Notes: generated by a model not told the origin, from the sequence alone. DNA of 6,918 bases from Thiotrichaceae bacterium (GCA_027008665.1 JALVEA010000457.1:1-6918); one strand, 5' to 3'. Positions 1-6,613 are shown, counted from the stretch's first letter. Translations and numbers: made by a program.

Positions 1-31
1 ACTGGCTGATAAAGTCGCTCATCAGCTGTAA
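1..31 (+). CDS. 3' end of upstream gene, probably ArsJ-associated GAPDH (partial)
   Basis: From base 2 a reading frame gives LADKVAHQL and stops at TAA (29-31), only 7 nt before the arsJ start. Nine residues cannot identify a protein. What is known is that arsJ is usually preceded by a dedicated glyceraldehyde-3-phosphate dehydrogenase gene, whose product uses arsenate to make 1-arseno-3-phosphoglycerate, the ArsJ substrate. A C-terminal amphipathic helix ending this way is compatible with GAPDH. The assignment therefore rests on neighbourhood, not on homology. The very short gap suggests co-transcription and translational coupling with arsJ. Confidence 0.5.
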   Translation, partial: LADKVAHQL

Positions 32-38
32 AGACACG

Positions 39-1229
39 ATGACATCTGAGCTAAAAAATTACCTTGTCGTTACCTTTGGCTATTGGGCGTTTACCTTAAC
101 CGATGGCGCAATTCGTATGTTGGTGGTGTTGTACTTCCATCTATTGGGTTACTCACCCTTTGAAGTGGCGATGTTGTTTTTATTCTATGAATTTTTTGGC
201 ATCGTGACGAACCTAGTCGGTGGTTGGATGGCTGCACGACTTGGATTAAATGTGACCATGCATTTAGGGATGGCATTACAGGTGATTGCCTTATTGATGC
301 TCAGTGTGCCAGATTCTTGGTTATCGGTCGCCTATGTGATGTTGGCACAAGCATTTTCAGGTATTGCCAAAGACTTAAACAAAATGTCTGCCAAAGCCAG
401 TGTTAAAACACTGCTGTCATCTGATAATAAGAATGCAGAATCAACTTTATTCAAATGGGTTGCGATACTCACAGGTTCTAAAAATGCACTTAAAGGAGGC
501 GGTTTTTTTCTTGGAGCACTGTTACTTGAACAAATAGGCTTTCGCTTGGCATTGGCAGTATTAGCAGGTGGATTGTTTATTGTGTTAATCATTACGTGGT
601 TTTTATTGCCCAATGAAATAGGTAAGGCAAAATCCAAACCTAAATTCACACAGGTTTTTTCCAATATCGCTGCCATTAATTGGCTGTCTGCGGCGAGATT
701 CTTTTTATTTGGCTCGCGTGATGTCTGGTTTGTGGTTGCGCTCCCCGTCTTTTTTTATGAAGTGTTGCATTGGGAATTTATGAAAATTGGTGGCTTTATG
801 GCGCTGTGGGTGATTGGTTATGGCATTGTTCAGGTCAGCGCACCAGCTATTCTAAAAGGGCATCATCCAACAGGGCGTACCGCCTTATGGTTGGCATTTG
901 TATTATCAGCAATTCCCGCAGGTATTGCCTTGGCAACACAATCTGAATGGAATATCACATGGGTGATTGTGACTGGACTGATGCTATTTGGTGTTGTTTT
1001 TGCTATTAATTCAGCGGTGCATTCTTACTTAATCCTAGCATATTCTGATAATGATAAAGTTTCCATGAATGTAGGATTTTACTATATGGCAAATGCAGGT
1101 GGTCGATTAACAGGCACGGTGTTGTCTGGCTTAGTCTATCAAACAGCAGGCTTAGTGGGTTGTCTGTGGGTTTCTAGTATTTTTATTGTCTTAGCGACCA
1201 TTTTGTCATACAAATTACCAGATCGATAG
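39..1229 (+). CDS. arsJ: ArsJ, organoarsenical efflux MFS transporter
   Basis: A 396-residue, strongly hydrophobic inner-membrane protein of the major facilitator superfamily, about the usual length for ArsJ (roughly 400). By family knowledge ArsJ exports 1-arseno-3-phosphoglycerate, made by a partner GAPDH from arsenate and glyceraldehyde-3-phosphate; the product then breaks down outside the cell, giving net arsenate efflux. Visible marks are the N-terminal stretch NYLVVTFGYWAFTLTDGAIR, the cytoplasmic segment FSGIAKDLNKMSAKASVK around residues 106-123, and GSKNALKGGGFFLGALLLEQ near 146-165, all of which I associate with this family. About 10-12 hydrophobic segments can be picked out. No clear Shine-Dalgarno precedes ATG 39, but the upstream stop codon ends 7 nt earlier, so translational coupling is likely. 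The gene looks intact, and downstream DNA offers only a weak terminator. A general sugar-phosphate MFS permease is the less likely alternative. Confidence 0.9.
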   Translation: MTSELKNYLVVTFGYWAFTLTDGAIRMLVVLYFHLLGYSPFEVAMLFLFYEFFGIVTNLVGGWMAARLGLNVTMHLGMALQVIALLMLSVPDSWLSVAYVMLAQAFSGIAKDLNKMSAKASVKTLLSSDNKNAESTLFKWVAILTGSKNALKGGGFFLGALLLEQIGFRLALAVLAGGLFIVLIITWFLLPNEIGKAKSKPKFTQVFSNIAAINWLSAARFFLFGSRDVWFVVALPVFFYEVLHWEFMKIGGFMALWVIGYGIVQVSAPAILKGHHPTGRTALWLAFVLSAIPAGIALATQSEWNITWVIVTGLMLFGVVFAINSAVHSYLILAYSDNDKVSMNVGFYYMANAGGRLTGTVLSGLVYQTAGLVGCLWVSSIFIVLATILSYKLPDR

Positions 1230-1236
1230 TCAATTC

Positions 1237-1254
1237 ACTTTCTAAGGAAGTTTT
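1237..1254 (+). terminator. weak intrinsic terminator after arsJ
   Basis: A six-pair stem (1237-1242 with 1246-1251, including one G-T pair and a three-base loop) runs into four T residues at 1251-1254, just 7 nt past the arsJ stop. Low GC makes it a weak candidate. The same bases contain AAGGAAG, which could instead act as a ribosome site for a 14-codon ORF that I do not accept. Confidence 0.3.
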
Positions 1255-1271
1255 AGGCAATGAATTTACCC

Positions 1272-1351
1272 GTCTTATTTATCCTTTTGTCCCTGTTTGA
1301 ATAGCATAAGCCTAAACTGATAACCAAAATCTCCTATAGGACAAATAAGAC
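1272..1351. repeat. imperfect long-loop inverted repeat
   Basis: Bases 1272-1285 (GTCTTATTTATCCT) match the reverse complement of 1338-1351 at 13 of 14 positions, with a 52-nt spacer. An 8-nt palindrome CCTATAGG lies at 1333-1340 and overlaps the right arm. It lies between arsJ and the lipoprotein gene in a stretch with no gene. It could be a small mobile-element remnant, a long-range terminator stem, or chance in AT-rich DNA. Confidence 0.35.
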
Positions 1352-1385
1352 CGCTTAGCACTAATCTTCTTCATTTTTATTTCCT

Positions 1386-1414
1386 CTTACATAGACTAAT
1401 AGCTTATCTAATAT
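1386..1414 (+). promoter_or_regulatory. candidate sigma70 promoter for the lipoprotein-cupin pair
   Basis: CTTACA (1386-1391, 4 of 6 to TTGACA) and TAATAT (1409-1414, 4 of 6 to TATAAT) are separated by exactly 17 nt. Transcription would start near 1421, giving a leader of about 38 nt that contains the ribosome site AGGAA at 1447-1451. The surrounding DNA is so AT-rich that other -10 choices exist. Confidence 0.35.
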
Positions 1415-1458
1415 TTAATAATTTATTGCTTCGGGCAAAAATAAATAGGAAATAAGTT

Positions 1459-2769
1459 ATGTACAGTCCCATCAAACTTTCTGTTTCAAGTATCTTATTA
1501 GCAGGGGTAATGACAGGTTGTAGTCAGCAACAAATACAAACAGATAGTATAAATGGTATCCTGCGGGGAGCTTCTGAAGTAAGTAGTGAGTCCTATACAC
1601 CTAAAGCGATTCATAACAGCCGTATTAATAACAAAGTTAAAATACACAAGAAAAAGAAGAAGAAAAAAAAGAAAAAAAAGAAGAAATCAGCACGAAAGTC
1701 AAAGAAAAATATTGGTTTTCCTCCTGCTAAGCCTGGTCAATGCTATGCAAAAGTAAAAAAAGCAGCAAATTATAAAACCTTAACAAAAAGAATCTTAGTA
1801 AAAAAAGCAAGTTCTAAACGAGTGTTTGTGCGTGGTGCTCAATATCAATGGCTTAACAGAAGAGTATTAGTAAAACCTGCTAGTTACACTCAACGTGTTA
1901 TTCCTGCGGTTTATAAAACAGTAACAAAACGGGTAATGATAAAACCGAGTTATCTTAAGTGGAAAAAAGGCAAAGGTTTAATTACACGAATTGACAATAC
2001 AACGGGGGAAATTCTTTGCCGTGTAAGAGTCCCTGCTGTTTATAAAAAAGTGCGTCGAAAAGTTTTGGTGCGCGCAGCGAGAATAATAAAGATACCACAC
2101 GCTGCTATTTATAAAACAATCAAAAATAAAAGGCTTATTTCTCCTGTTCAGTATAAGACGGTACGAACTCCAGCGCGTTATAAAACAAAGAAATACCGTG
2201 TGAAAACAACATCTGCTAAATATGTGTGGCGACAAGTCATTTGTGAAACTAATGTTTCTAAAAGTTATAAAAAAAGAAAGCATTATAAAAAGAGATATAA
2301 GGCAAAAATCCATCGCGCTAAAGCAACTGTAAGAAAATATGCTAAACAACAACGAAGAGTAGTACGGGCTAAATCTAATAATCGTCAATATTTGGCTGAA
2401 AAAAGAAACAATATTAGAAAAGCATCCTATTCTAGGAAAATGGCATCACCTCAAAGAGTTCGAGCGACAACTTCTCAGTCAAAAATAGTTAAAACAACAA
2501 ATCTTGTACCGAAACCTAAAGCACACGTTGATCAGATTGAAAGGCTTAGAAAAGCCCACAAATCAAATCAGCCAAAAGTTCGTTTAACTAAGGCTAATGC
2601 TATTTTCCGTATCCAAACTGCATTATCTGAGCGAGGTTTTAAACTAGGAAAAATCGATGGTAAATTAGGTCCTGCAACCGTAAGGGCATTAACTGCTTTT
2701 CAGCGTAAAAATGGTCTTACCACAGGAAAACTAAATCGTGCAACACTGCAAGCACTTGATTTAATCTAA
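1459..2769 (+). CDS. highly basic lipoprotein with Tyr-Lys-Thr repeats and C-terminal peptidoglycan-binding domain
   Basis: The 436-residue product starts with a lipoprotein-type signal: basic/hydrophobic residues 1-17, then VMTGC with the lipidated Cys at 21. Met at -3 is not the commonest choice, and Ser at +2 favours the outer membrane. Residues 64-76 are 13 consecutive lysines. Residues 96-262 carry degenerate repeats of the form PAxYKTVTKRVLVKPAS, with cysteines at 95, 187 and 262 (the last in RQVICETN). I recall this architecture from periplasmic repeat proteins of marine bacteria, where the repeats are usually more acidic. Residues 265-375 are a Lys/Arg/Gln-rich, probably disordered linker. 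Residues 377-436 match a PG_binding_1 domain (IQTALSERGFKLGKIDGKLG, then VRALTAFQRKNGL). By my count there are about 78 Lys and 43 Arg against about 12 Asp/Glu. AGGAA lies 7 nt before ATG. Its likely role is envelope attachment to peptidoglycan; the partner of the basic part is unknown. Confidence 0.8.
   Translation: MYSPIKLSVSSILLAGVMTGCSQQQIQTDSINGILRGASEVSSESYTPKAIHNSRINNKVKIHKKKKKKKKKKKKKSARKSKKNIGFPPAKPGQCYAKVKKAANYKTLTKRILVKKASSKRVFVRGAQYQWLNRRVLVKPASYTQRVIPAVYKTVTKRVMIKPSYLKWKKGKGLITRIDNTTGEILCRVRVPAVYKKVRRKVLVRAARIIKIPHAAIYKTIKNKRLISPVQYKTVRTPARYKTKKYRVKTTSAKYVWRQVICETNVSKSYKKRKHYKKRYKAKIHRAKATVRKYAKQQRRVVRAKSNNRQYLAEKRNNIRKASYSRKMASPQRVRATTSQSKIVKTTNLVPKPKAHVDQIERLRKAHKSNQPKVRLTKANAIFRIQTALSERGFKLGKIDGKLGPATVRALTAFQRKNGLTTGKLNRATLQALDLI
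1648..1686 (+). repeat. 39-nt polypurine tract encoding 13 lysines, with two A8 runs
   Basis: The tract contains only A and G and encodes Lys 64-76 of the lipoprotein. It includes two uninterrupted runs of eight A (1663-1670 and 1672-1679). Such runs are known to promote polymerase or ribosome slippage and ribosome pausing. A one-base change here would remove the repeats and the peptidoglycan-binding domain. Confidence 0.9.
1747..2244 (+). repeat. coding repeats: degenerate YKTVTKRVLVKPAS-type units
   Basis: At protein level the same pattern recurs about six to seven times (residues about 97-262): for example NYKTLTKRILVKKAS, QYQWLNRRVLVKPAS, VYKTVTKRVMIKPS, VYKKVRRKVLVRAA, IYKTIKNKRLISP and QYKTVRTPARYKTKKYRVK. 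DNA identity between units is low, so the duplication is old and kept at protein level. The spacing suggests alternating beta-strands, but no fold is claimed. Confidence 0.75.
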
Positions 2770-2799
2770 AGCTACTGCAAGGAAATTTCTGAAAACTAA

Positions 2800-3159
2800 A
2801 TGAAAAAAGTAAATATCAAAGAAAAACTATCTCTATTTAATGATTTTTGGGAGCCAAAGATTGTAGGTGAACTTAATCAGCAAACAGTAAAACTAGCTAA
2901 GCTGAAAGGTAAGTTTGTATGGCATCAGCATGAAAATGAAGACGAGCTATTTATGGTGCTTAAAGGTTGTCTAATCATCAAACTGAGAGATCAAGAAATT
3001 GAGTTGAATGAAGGTGAGTTTTTTATAATTCCTAAAGGTGTAGAGCATTTGCCGATTGCAAAAGAAGAAGTGCATGTGATGTTATTTGAGCCAAAAGAGA
3101 CTATTAATACAGGTGCTACGGCTTCTGAAAAAAGGGTAATAGATATTGAGACTATTTAA
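2800..3159 (+). CDS. small single-domain cupin protein
   Basis: This 119-residue protein shows both cupin motifs. Motif 1 is GKFVWHQHENEDELFMVLKG, with the HxHx4Ex6G pattern (His42, His44, Glu49, Gly56). Motif 2 is GEFFIIPKGVEH (Gly72, Pro78, Gly80, His83); the usual final Asn is replaced by Ala. These residues should form a beta-barrel with a His3-Glu metal site (Fe, Mn, Zn or Ni). Single-domain cupins range from isomerases and dioxygenases to sensors, and no substrate can be read from the sequence. No signal peptide is seen, so it is probably cytoplasmic. It starts 30 nt after the lipoprotein stop, so the two are probably co-transcribed. AGGA at 2780-2783 is about 16 nt from the ATG, too far for a good ribosome site. 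The in-frame TAA immediately upstream (2797-2799) excludes an earlier start. Confidence 0.85.
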   Translation: MKKVNIKEKLSLFNDFWEPKIVGELNQQTVKLAKLKGKFVWHQHENEDELFMVLKGCLIIKLRDQEIELNEGEFFIIPKGVEHLPIAKEEVHVMLFEPKETINTGATASEKRVIDIETI

Positions 3160-3183
3160 GGATAGTTTTTCACATAAATAATT

Positions 3184-3216
3184 TCCTGATAACAGGAGTG
3201 AAAGCTTTAGCTTTTT
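3184..3216 (+). terminator. candidate terminator hairpins after the cupin gene
   Basis: Two small stems follow the cupin stop: TCCTG/CAGGA (3184-3188 with 3193-3197, loop ATAA) and AAAGC/GCTTT (3201-3205 with 3210-3214, loop TTTA). The second overlaps a five-T run at 3212-3216, as in an intrinsic terminator. Its stem is short and GC-poor, so efficiency is doubtful. Confidence 0.35.
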
Positions 3217-3289
3217 AGTCATCAAGATGAAATTTAATAAGTGAATGTCTATAGGTTTAATTACAAAGTGCGTGAGAATGATATTTACT

Positions 3290-3340
3290 CATTCCTAAAT
3301 TTCTTTGGGAATGTAGTACGGGGAATTTATTCCCCGTACT
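3290..3340. terminator. tandem hairpins between convergent cupin and flotillin genes
   Basis: Hairpin 1 pairs 3290-3299 with 3304-3313 (ten pairs, one G-U only in plus-strand RNA). Hairpin 2 pairs 3315-3325 with 3330-3340 perfectly (AGTACGGGGAA, loop TTTA) and lies 12 nt beyond the flotillin stop codon. Neither strand has a T run after the stem, so a classical rho-independent mechanism is not clear. They may act as a two-way barrier or as RNA 3'-end protection for the convergent transcripts. Confidence 0.5.
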
Positions 3341-3352
3341 TGTACTTAATGG

Positions 3353-4924
3353 TTATGCTTTATCATTGCTTCCTTCAGCAATAGCAGAGTCTGATTTATC
3401 AGATGAAGATTGTTCTGCTTTGATGATTTCTGGCTTTGGTTCTGGTTCTGGTGTCTCTTTTGTAGGTGTTTCTGCAGGATTTAACTCAAATCCCATATCT
3501 TTTTGTAGACCTGCTGTGAGGTCTTTAATCCCTACGCCTGATAGACCGACTTCTTTGAGTAGATTTTCTACCATTGGTGCTTGAGCTTTATAGCGTAAGG
3601 CGCTGTCAACGACTTGATCAGCGAGACTTCCCCCACCTCCGTTAGAACCACCATTGCCACCACCTGCGCCACCAGTGAGGTGAGACATGCCATCAATTTG
3701 CATGATTTTAATGCCCTCGATATTTTCAATCGGTTTAACACTTTGCTTGATAATATCAGGTAACTGCTGAACAATTTTCTCTTTCACCTGCATTGAGATT
3801 TGCTTATCAGAAAGTATATTTGATGCTTCATTGATGGCTCTTTTACCCGCCGCATCAACTTCATAACGCATTTCAACGGCACTTGCATTTAATTTATCGG
3901 CATCTGCTTGTGCTTTTGCGAATATTTTTGTTCTTTCTGCTTCACGAGAGGCGCTAATAATTTCAACATCTTTATTTCTTTGTGCCATTGTGACATCTTT
4001 AGCAGTAATAATTTCTTCTTTCTTTGCTACTTCTTTTGCTTGTGCCTCATAAGTTTCTATCCATGCTTCAGCCGTTGCTTTGTGTGCGGCTGCAACTGCA
4101 ATACTTTCTTGCATTTTTGCTTCTTCTTTTTGACGGTCTTTATCTAACTCAGCTTTTGTAATTGCCAGTTCTTGTGCTTGCTCTGCAAATACTTTTTCTT
4201 CATCTAGTTTAAGTTGTTTTTTACGTGCGGCAACATCACTTTCTTTAACAGCGACATCTTTTTCGTTTTTAACACGATTTTGCTCGCGTTCATTTTCTGC
4301 AACTTTAGTTTCAACAAAGGTAATACCTTCAACATCTAATGCATTATTTCGATCAAAGAACTCAAGATCAGTTTGTTGAACTTTTGCTAATGCAACAGCC
4401 TCTAGTTGTAAACCAAAGCGTCTAATATCAACACCTAATGCTTCTTCGACAATAGCATTGACTTGATCATTGTCATCATGCAATCCTTGAATGTCCATTT
4501 TCGCTGTTGCTTCGCGTAATGCCTCAGCACAGGATGCTTCTAATTGCTCTTGTAATTCTTCAGTTTTAACTGTTTTTTCACCGAGTGTTTGACCTGCAAG
4601 CGAAATTGCCCTTGGTTCAGGTGTGACTCTAAGAGAGAATTCAGCAATCAAATCAACCCGTAATTTATTTTTAGTAATATAGGCTTCGTGTTTTTCTCTT
4701 TTGATAACGAGCTTAATCACATTCATATTGATAATTAAGGCGTCATGTAAGACGGGAAAAATAAAACCACCATTATCCATAATGATTTTTTCTCCACCAA
4801 ATCCTGTGCGGATAATGGAAATTTCTTTGGTTGCACGTTCGAAAAAAAGTAAAAAAAGTGCTGCGGCGATAAGACCAATGACGGCAAAAATTCCGACAAT
4901 CCATAAGATAGAGCTAAGTTCCAT
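3353..4924 (-). CDS. flotillin/SPFH family membrane scaffold protein, YqiK type
   Basis: This is a 523-residue protein in the size range of E. coli YqiK (about 550). One N-terminal membrane segment (residues about 7-28) is followed by the signature RATKEISIIRTGFGGEKIIM and an SPFH/band-7 domain (about 30-200). The YqiK-like segment LEFFDRNNALDVEGITF is at 187-203. A long Lys/Glu/Ala-rich coiled coil spans about 205-365 and includes many Ala-Glu pairs typical of flotillins. The conserved end VQQLPDIIKQSVKPIENIEGIKIMQIDG (385-412) comes next. Then come a glycine-rich linker (418-432), a short helical region and an acidic Pro/Glu tail (about 483-500). Flotillins oligomerise at the inner membrane and organise microdomains. 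The start is well supported: GAGGAA (plus 4931-4936) sits 6 nt before the ATG. The NfeD/YqiJ-like OB-fold partner often next to flotillins is not in this window. It is divergent from dnaB and convergent with the cupin gene. Confidence 0.9.
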   Translation of the reverse strand: MELSSILWIVGIFAVIGLIAAALFLLFFERATKEISIIRTGFGGEKIIMDNGGFIFPVLHDALIINMNVIKLVIKREKHEAYITKNKLRVDLIAEFSLRVTPEPRAISLAGQTLGEKTVKTEELQEQLEASCAEALREATAKMDIQGLHDDNDQVNAIVEEALGVDIRRFGLQLEAVALAKVQQTDLEFFDRNNALDVEGITFVETKVAENEREQNRVKNEKDVAVKESDVAARKKQLKLDEEKVFAEQAQELAITKAELDKDRQKEEAKMQESIAVAAAHKATAEAWIETYEAQAKEVAKKEEIITAKDVTMAQRNKDVEIISASREAERTKIFAKAQADADKLNASAVEMRYEVDAAGKRAINEASNILSDKQISMQVKEKIVQQLPDIIKQSVKPIENIEGIKIMQIDGMSHLTGGAGGGNGGSNGGGGSLADQVVDSALRYKAQAPMVENLLKEVGLSGVGIKDLTAGLQKDMGFELNPAETPTKETPEPEPKPEIIKAEQSSSDKSDSAIAEGSNDKA

Positions 4925-5011
4925 GAGTGTTTCCTCGTTGGTGTAATGATATAAAATAATTTATTTGTTTTGCTGTAATAAACAGTAGACCAATTAAAAT
5001 GTAATAACTAG

Positions 5012-5100
5012 CCCCCTATCGTAAATACTGCTAAATAAGGCTGAGGGGGGAGGGGAGGGGGGGAGAAAATGACATTATCGACCTGATTTGTCCTTTTTTT
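5012..5100. repeat. G-rich tract with quadruplex potential, C-run and T7 in the flotillin-dnaB spacer
   Basis: Bases 5045-5063 are G6-A-G4-A-G7, enough for an intramolecular quadruplex with one-base loops. Alternatively CCCCCT (5012-5017) can pair with AGGGGG (5044-5049) across a 26-nt loop. A T7 run lies at 5094-5100. The tract is about 140 nt before dnaB and about 120 nt before the flotillin start, within the divergent regulatory spacer 4925-5205. I found no convincing -35/-10 pair for either gene in that spacer. GCTGAGGGG (5040-5048) recurs at 6657-6665 beyond dnaB. Confidence 0.6.
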
Positions 5101-5150
5101 AGCTGCTTTATCCATATCAATAGCTTAGTGCCTAACATCGATTAAATAAA

Positions 5151-5167
5151 AAGAAATATTATTTCTT
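5151..5167. promoter_or_regulatory. perfect 17-bp dyad upstream of dnaB, possible operator
   Basis: AAGAAATATTATTTCTT is perfectly symmetrical around base 5159, ending 38 nt before the dnaB ATG. Its centre contains TATTAT (5157-5162), five of six to a -10 box, with no good -35 at 16-18 nt. Symmetry of this kind can mark a dimeric regulator site, but AT-rich DNA yields such dyads by chance too. Confidence 0.3.
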
Positions 5168-5205
5168 CACTATCCTCTTTTATTTTTGCCAGATAGAATA
5201 GTCGA

Positions 5206-6582
5206 ATGATTGAACCTGACCTATTAGAAACTGATTTCGAATCCCTAAAAATCCCTCCACATTCCATCGAGGCTGAACAGTCTGTGCTCGGCGCTTTAAT
5301 GTTGGAAAATAGAGCGTGGGATCAAATTGCTGATCGTATTATAGAAGAAGATTTCTATCGCTATGACCATCGCCTTATTTTTCGTGCCATTGCTGATTTA
5401 GCTGATGAGAATCAACCGCTAGATGTGATTACACTTTCAGAATGGTTAAAACAACGTGGTGAATTACATGAAGCAGGAGGGCTTGCTTATTTAGCTACAT
5501 TGGCAAAAGACACCCCTAGCGCTGCAAATATTCGGGCTTATGCGGATATTGTGCATGAAAAATCCGTATTGCGACAACTTATTTCAGTGGGCACGGAAAT
5601 TGCGGATGCTGCCTTTAATTCAGGTGAACGCGCCAGTAAAGATCTGTTAGATGAAGCAGAACAAAAGGTGTTTCATATTGCAGAACAAGGGAGTCGCCAA
5701 CAGGCTTTTCATCCCATAAAAGAATTGCTTAAAGCATCACTGGCTAAAATTGATGAGCTGAGTAAATCAGAGGATACAATTACGGGAGAAGCAACAGGCT
5801 ATACAGATCTGGATAAACTAACATCAGGGTTTCATGGCGGTGATTTAGTGATTGTTGCAGGGCGACCCGCAATGGGAAAAACAACCTTCTCAATGAATAT
5901 TGCAGAGCATGTCGCTTTAAAGAAAAAGCCAGTGGCTATTTTCAGTATGGAAATGCCAGCGGAACAATTAGTATTACGTTTATTTGCATCTAATGGGCGC
6001 GTTCCCCTGACCGATATACGCACAGGTAAAATTCGTCAGGAAGATTGGCCTCGGATTGGTCTGGCGGTTAAGGAATTTTCAAAAACAAAGCTTTTTATTG
6101 ATGACAGTGCCGCACTTTCCCCAACAGAAATTCGTGCAAAAACACGTCGTTTAGCACGTGAACAAGGTGGCTTAGGTCTGGTTGTAATTGATTATCTGCA
6201 ATTGATGCAAACAGGATCAAAATCAGATAATCGTGCATCAGAATTATCGGAAATATCACGCTCTTTAAAAAGCTTAGCTAAAGAACTCGACTGTCCTATT
6301 ATTGCTTTATCACAGCTCAATCGTAGCCTAGAGCAACGTCCTAATAAACGCCCTATTATGTCAGATTTAAGAGAATCAGGCGCAATTGAGCAAGATGCTG
6401 ATATTATTATTTTCATCTACCGTGACGAAGTGTATAACGAAGAATCGCCCGATAAAGGGATGGCAGAAGTGATTATTGGCAAACAAAGAAATGGTCCTAT
6501 AGGAACAGTTAGATTAACCTTTATCGGCAAATACACCCGCTTTGATAATCATGCGCCCGATATGTATGCCCAAAATTTTTAG
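5206..6582 (+). CDS. dnaB: replicative DNA helicase DnaB
   Basis: This 458-residue protein has the normal length for bacterial DnaB, the hexameric 5'-3' helicase that unwinds DNA at the replication fork and binds primase and the clamp loader. The N-terminal domain starts at PPHSIEAEQSVLGALML (residues 17-33). A linker region follows, and the RecA-like motor begins near 195 (TGYTDLDKLTSGF). Visible motifs are Walker A GRPAMGKT (219-226, Lys225), the catalytic glutamate in FSMEMP (Glu249), Walker B LVVIDYLQL (325-333, Asp329), ALSQLNR (Gln370), SDLRESGAIEQDAD (386-399) and KQRNG (426-430). No insertion or intein is present. An in-frame TAG at 5194-5196 fixes ATG 5206 as the first start, but no Shine-Dalgarno is visible. 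TAGAAT (5194-5199) could be a -10 box that would give a nearly leaderless mRNA. The usual rplI neighbour is absent upstream. Confidence 0.97.
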   Translation: MIEPDLLETDFESLKIPPHSIEAEQSVLGALMLENRAWDQIADRIIEEDFYRYDHRLIFRAIADLADENQPLDVITLSEWLKQRGELHEAGGLAYLATLAKDTPSAANIRAYADIVHEKSVLRQLISVGTEIADAAFNSGERASKDLLDEAEQKVFHIAEQGSRQQAFHPIKELLKASLAKIDELSKSEDTITGEATGYTDLDKLTSGFHGGDLVIVAGRPAMGKTTFSMNIAEHVALKKKPVAIFSMEMPAEQLVLRLFASNGRVPLTDIRTGKIRQEDWPRIGLAVKEFSKTKLFIDDSAALSPTEIRAKTRRLAREQGGLGLVVIDYLQLMQTGSKSDNRASELSEISRSLKSLAKELDCPIIALSQLNRSLEQRPNKRPIMSDLRESGAIEQDADIIIFIYRDEVYNEESPDKGMAEVIIGKQRNGPIGTVRLTFIGKYTRFDNHAPDMYAQNF

Positions 6583-6613
6583 ATTAATTTTGCGTTATAC
6601 TCCTGAATAAGAA

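Noticed and set aside
1260..1304. A 14-codon ATG ORF (starting MNLPVLFILL) with AAGGAAG upstream
   Set aside because: The upstream AAGGAAG is better explained as part of the arsJ terminator stem, and a peptide this short after arsJ has no supporting context.
1978..2388. A 136-codon antisense ORF inside the lipoprotein gene
   Set aside because: It is a by-product of Lys/Arg-rich, AT-rich sense codons, which leave few stops on the opposite strand. Its translation is Phe/Ser/Cys-rich with no recognisable domain.
3241..3384. A 47-codon GTG-start ORF on the plus strand across the cupin-flotillin spacer
   Set aside because: It has no ribosome site, runs through both hairpins and into the antisense of the flotillin 3' end, and resembles nothing known to me.
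3908..4147. A cysteine- and phenylalanine-rich plus-strand ORF opposite the flotillin coiled coil
   Set aside because: This is the usual shadow of Lys/Glu/Ala-rich coiled-coil codons; no start signal is present.
5012..5100. Reading the C-run/G-run stem plus T7 as a rho-independent terminator on the plus strand
   Set aside because: No plus-strand gene ends nearby, and the T run is more than 40 nt from the stem, so normal terminator geometry is not met.
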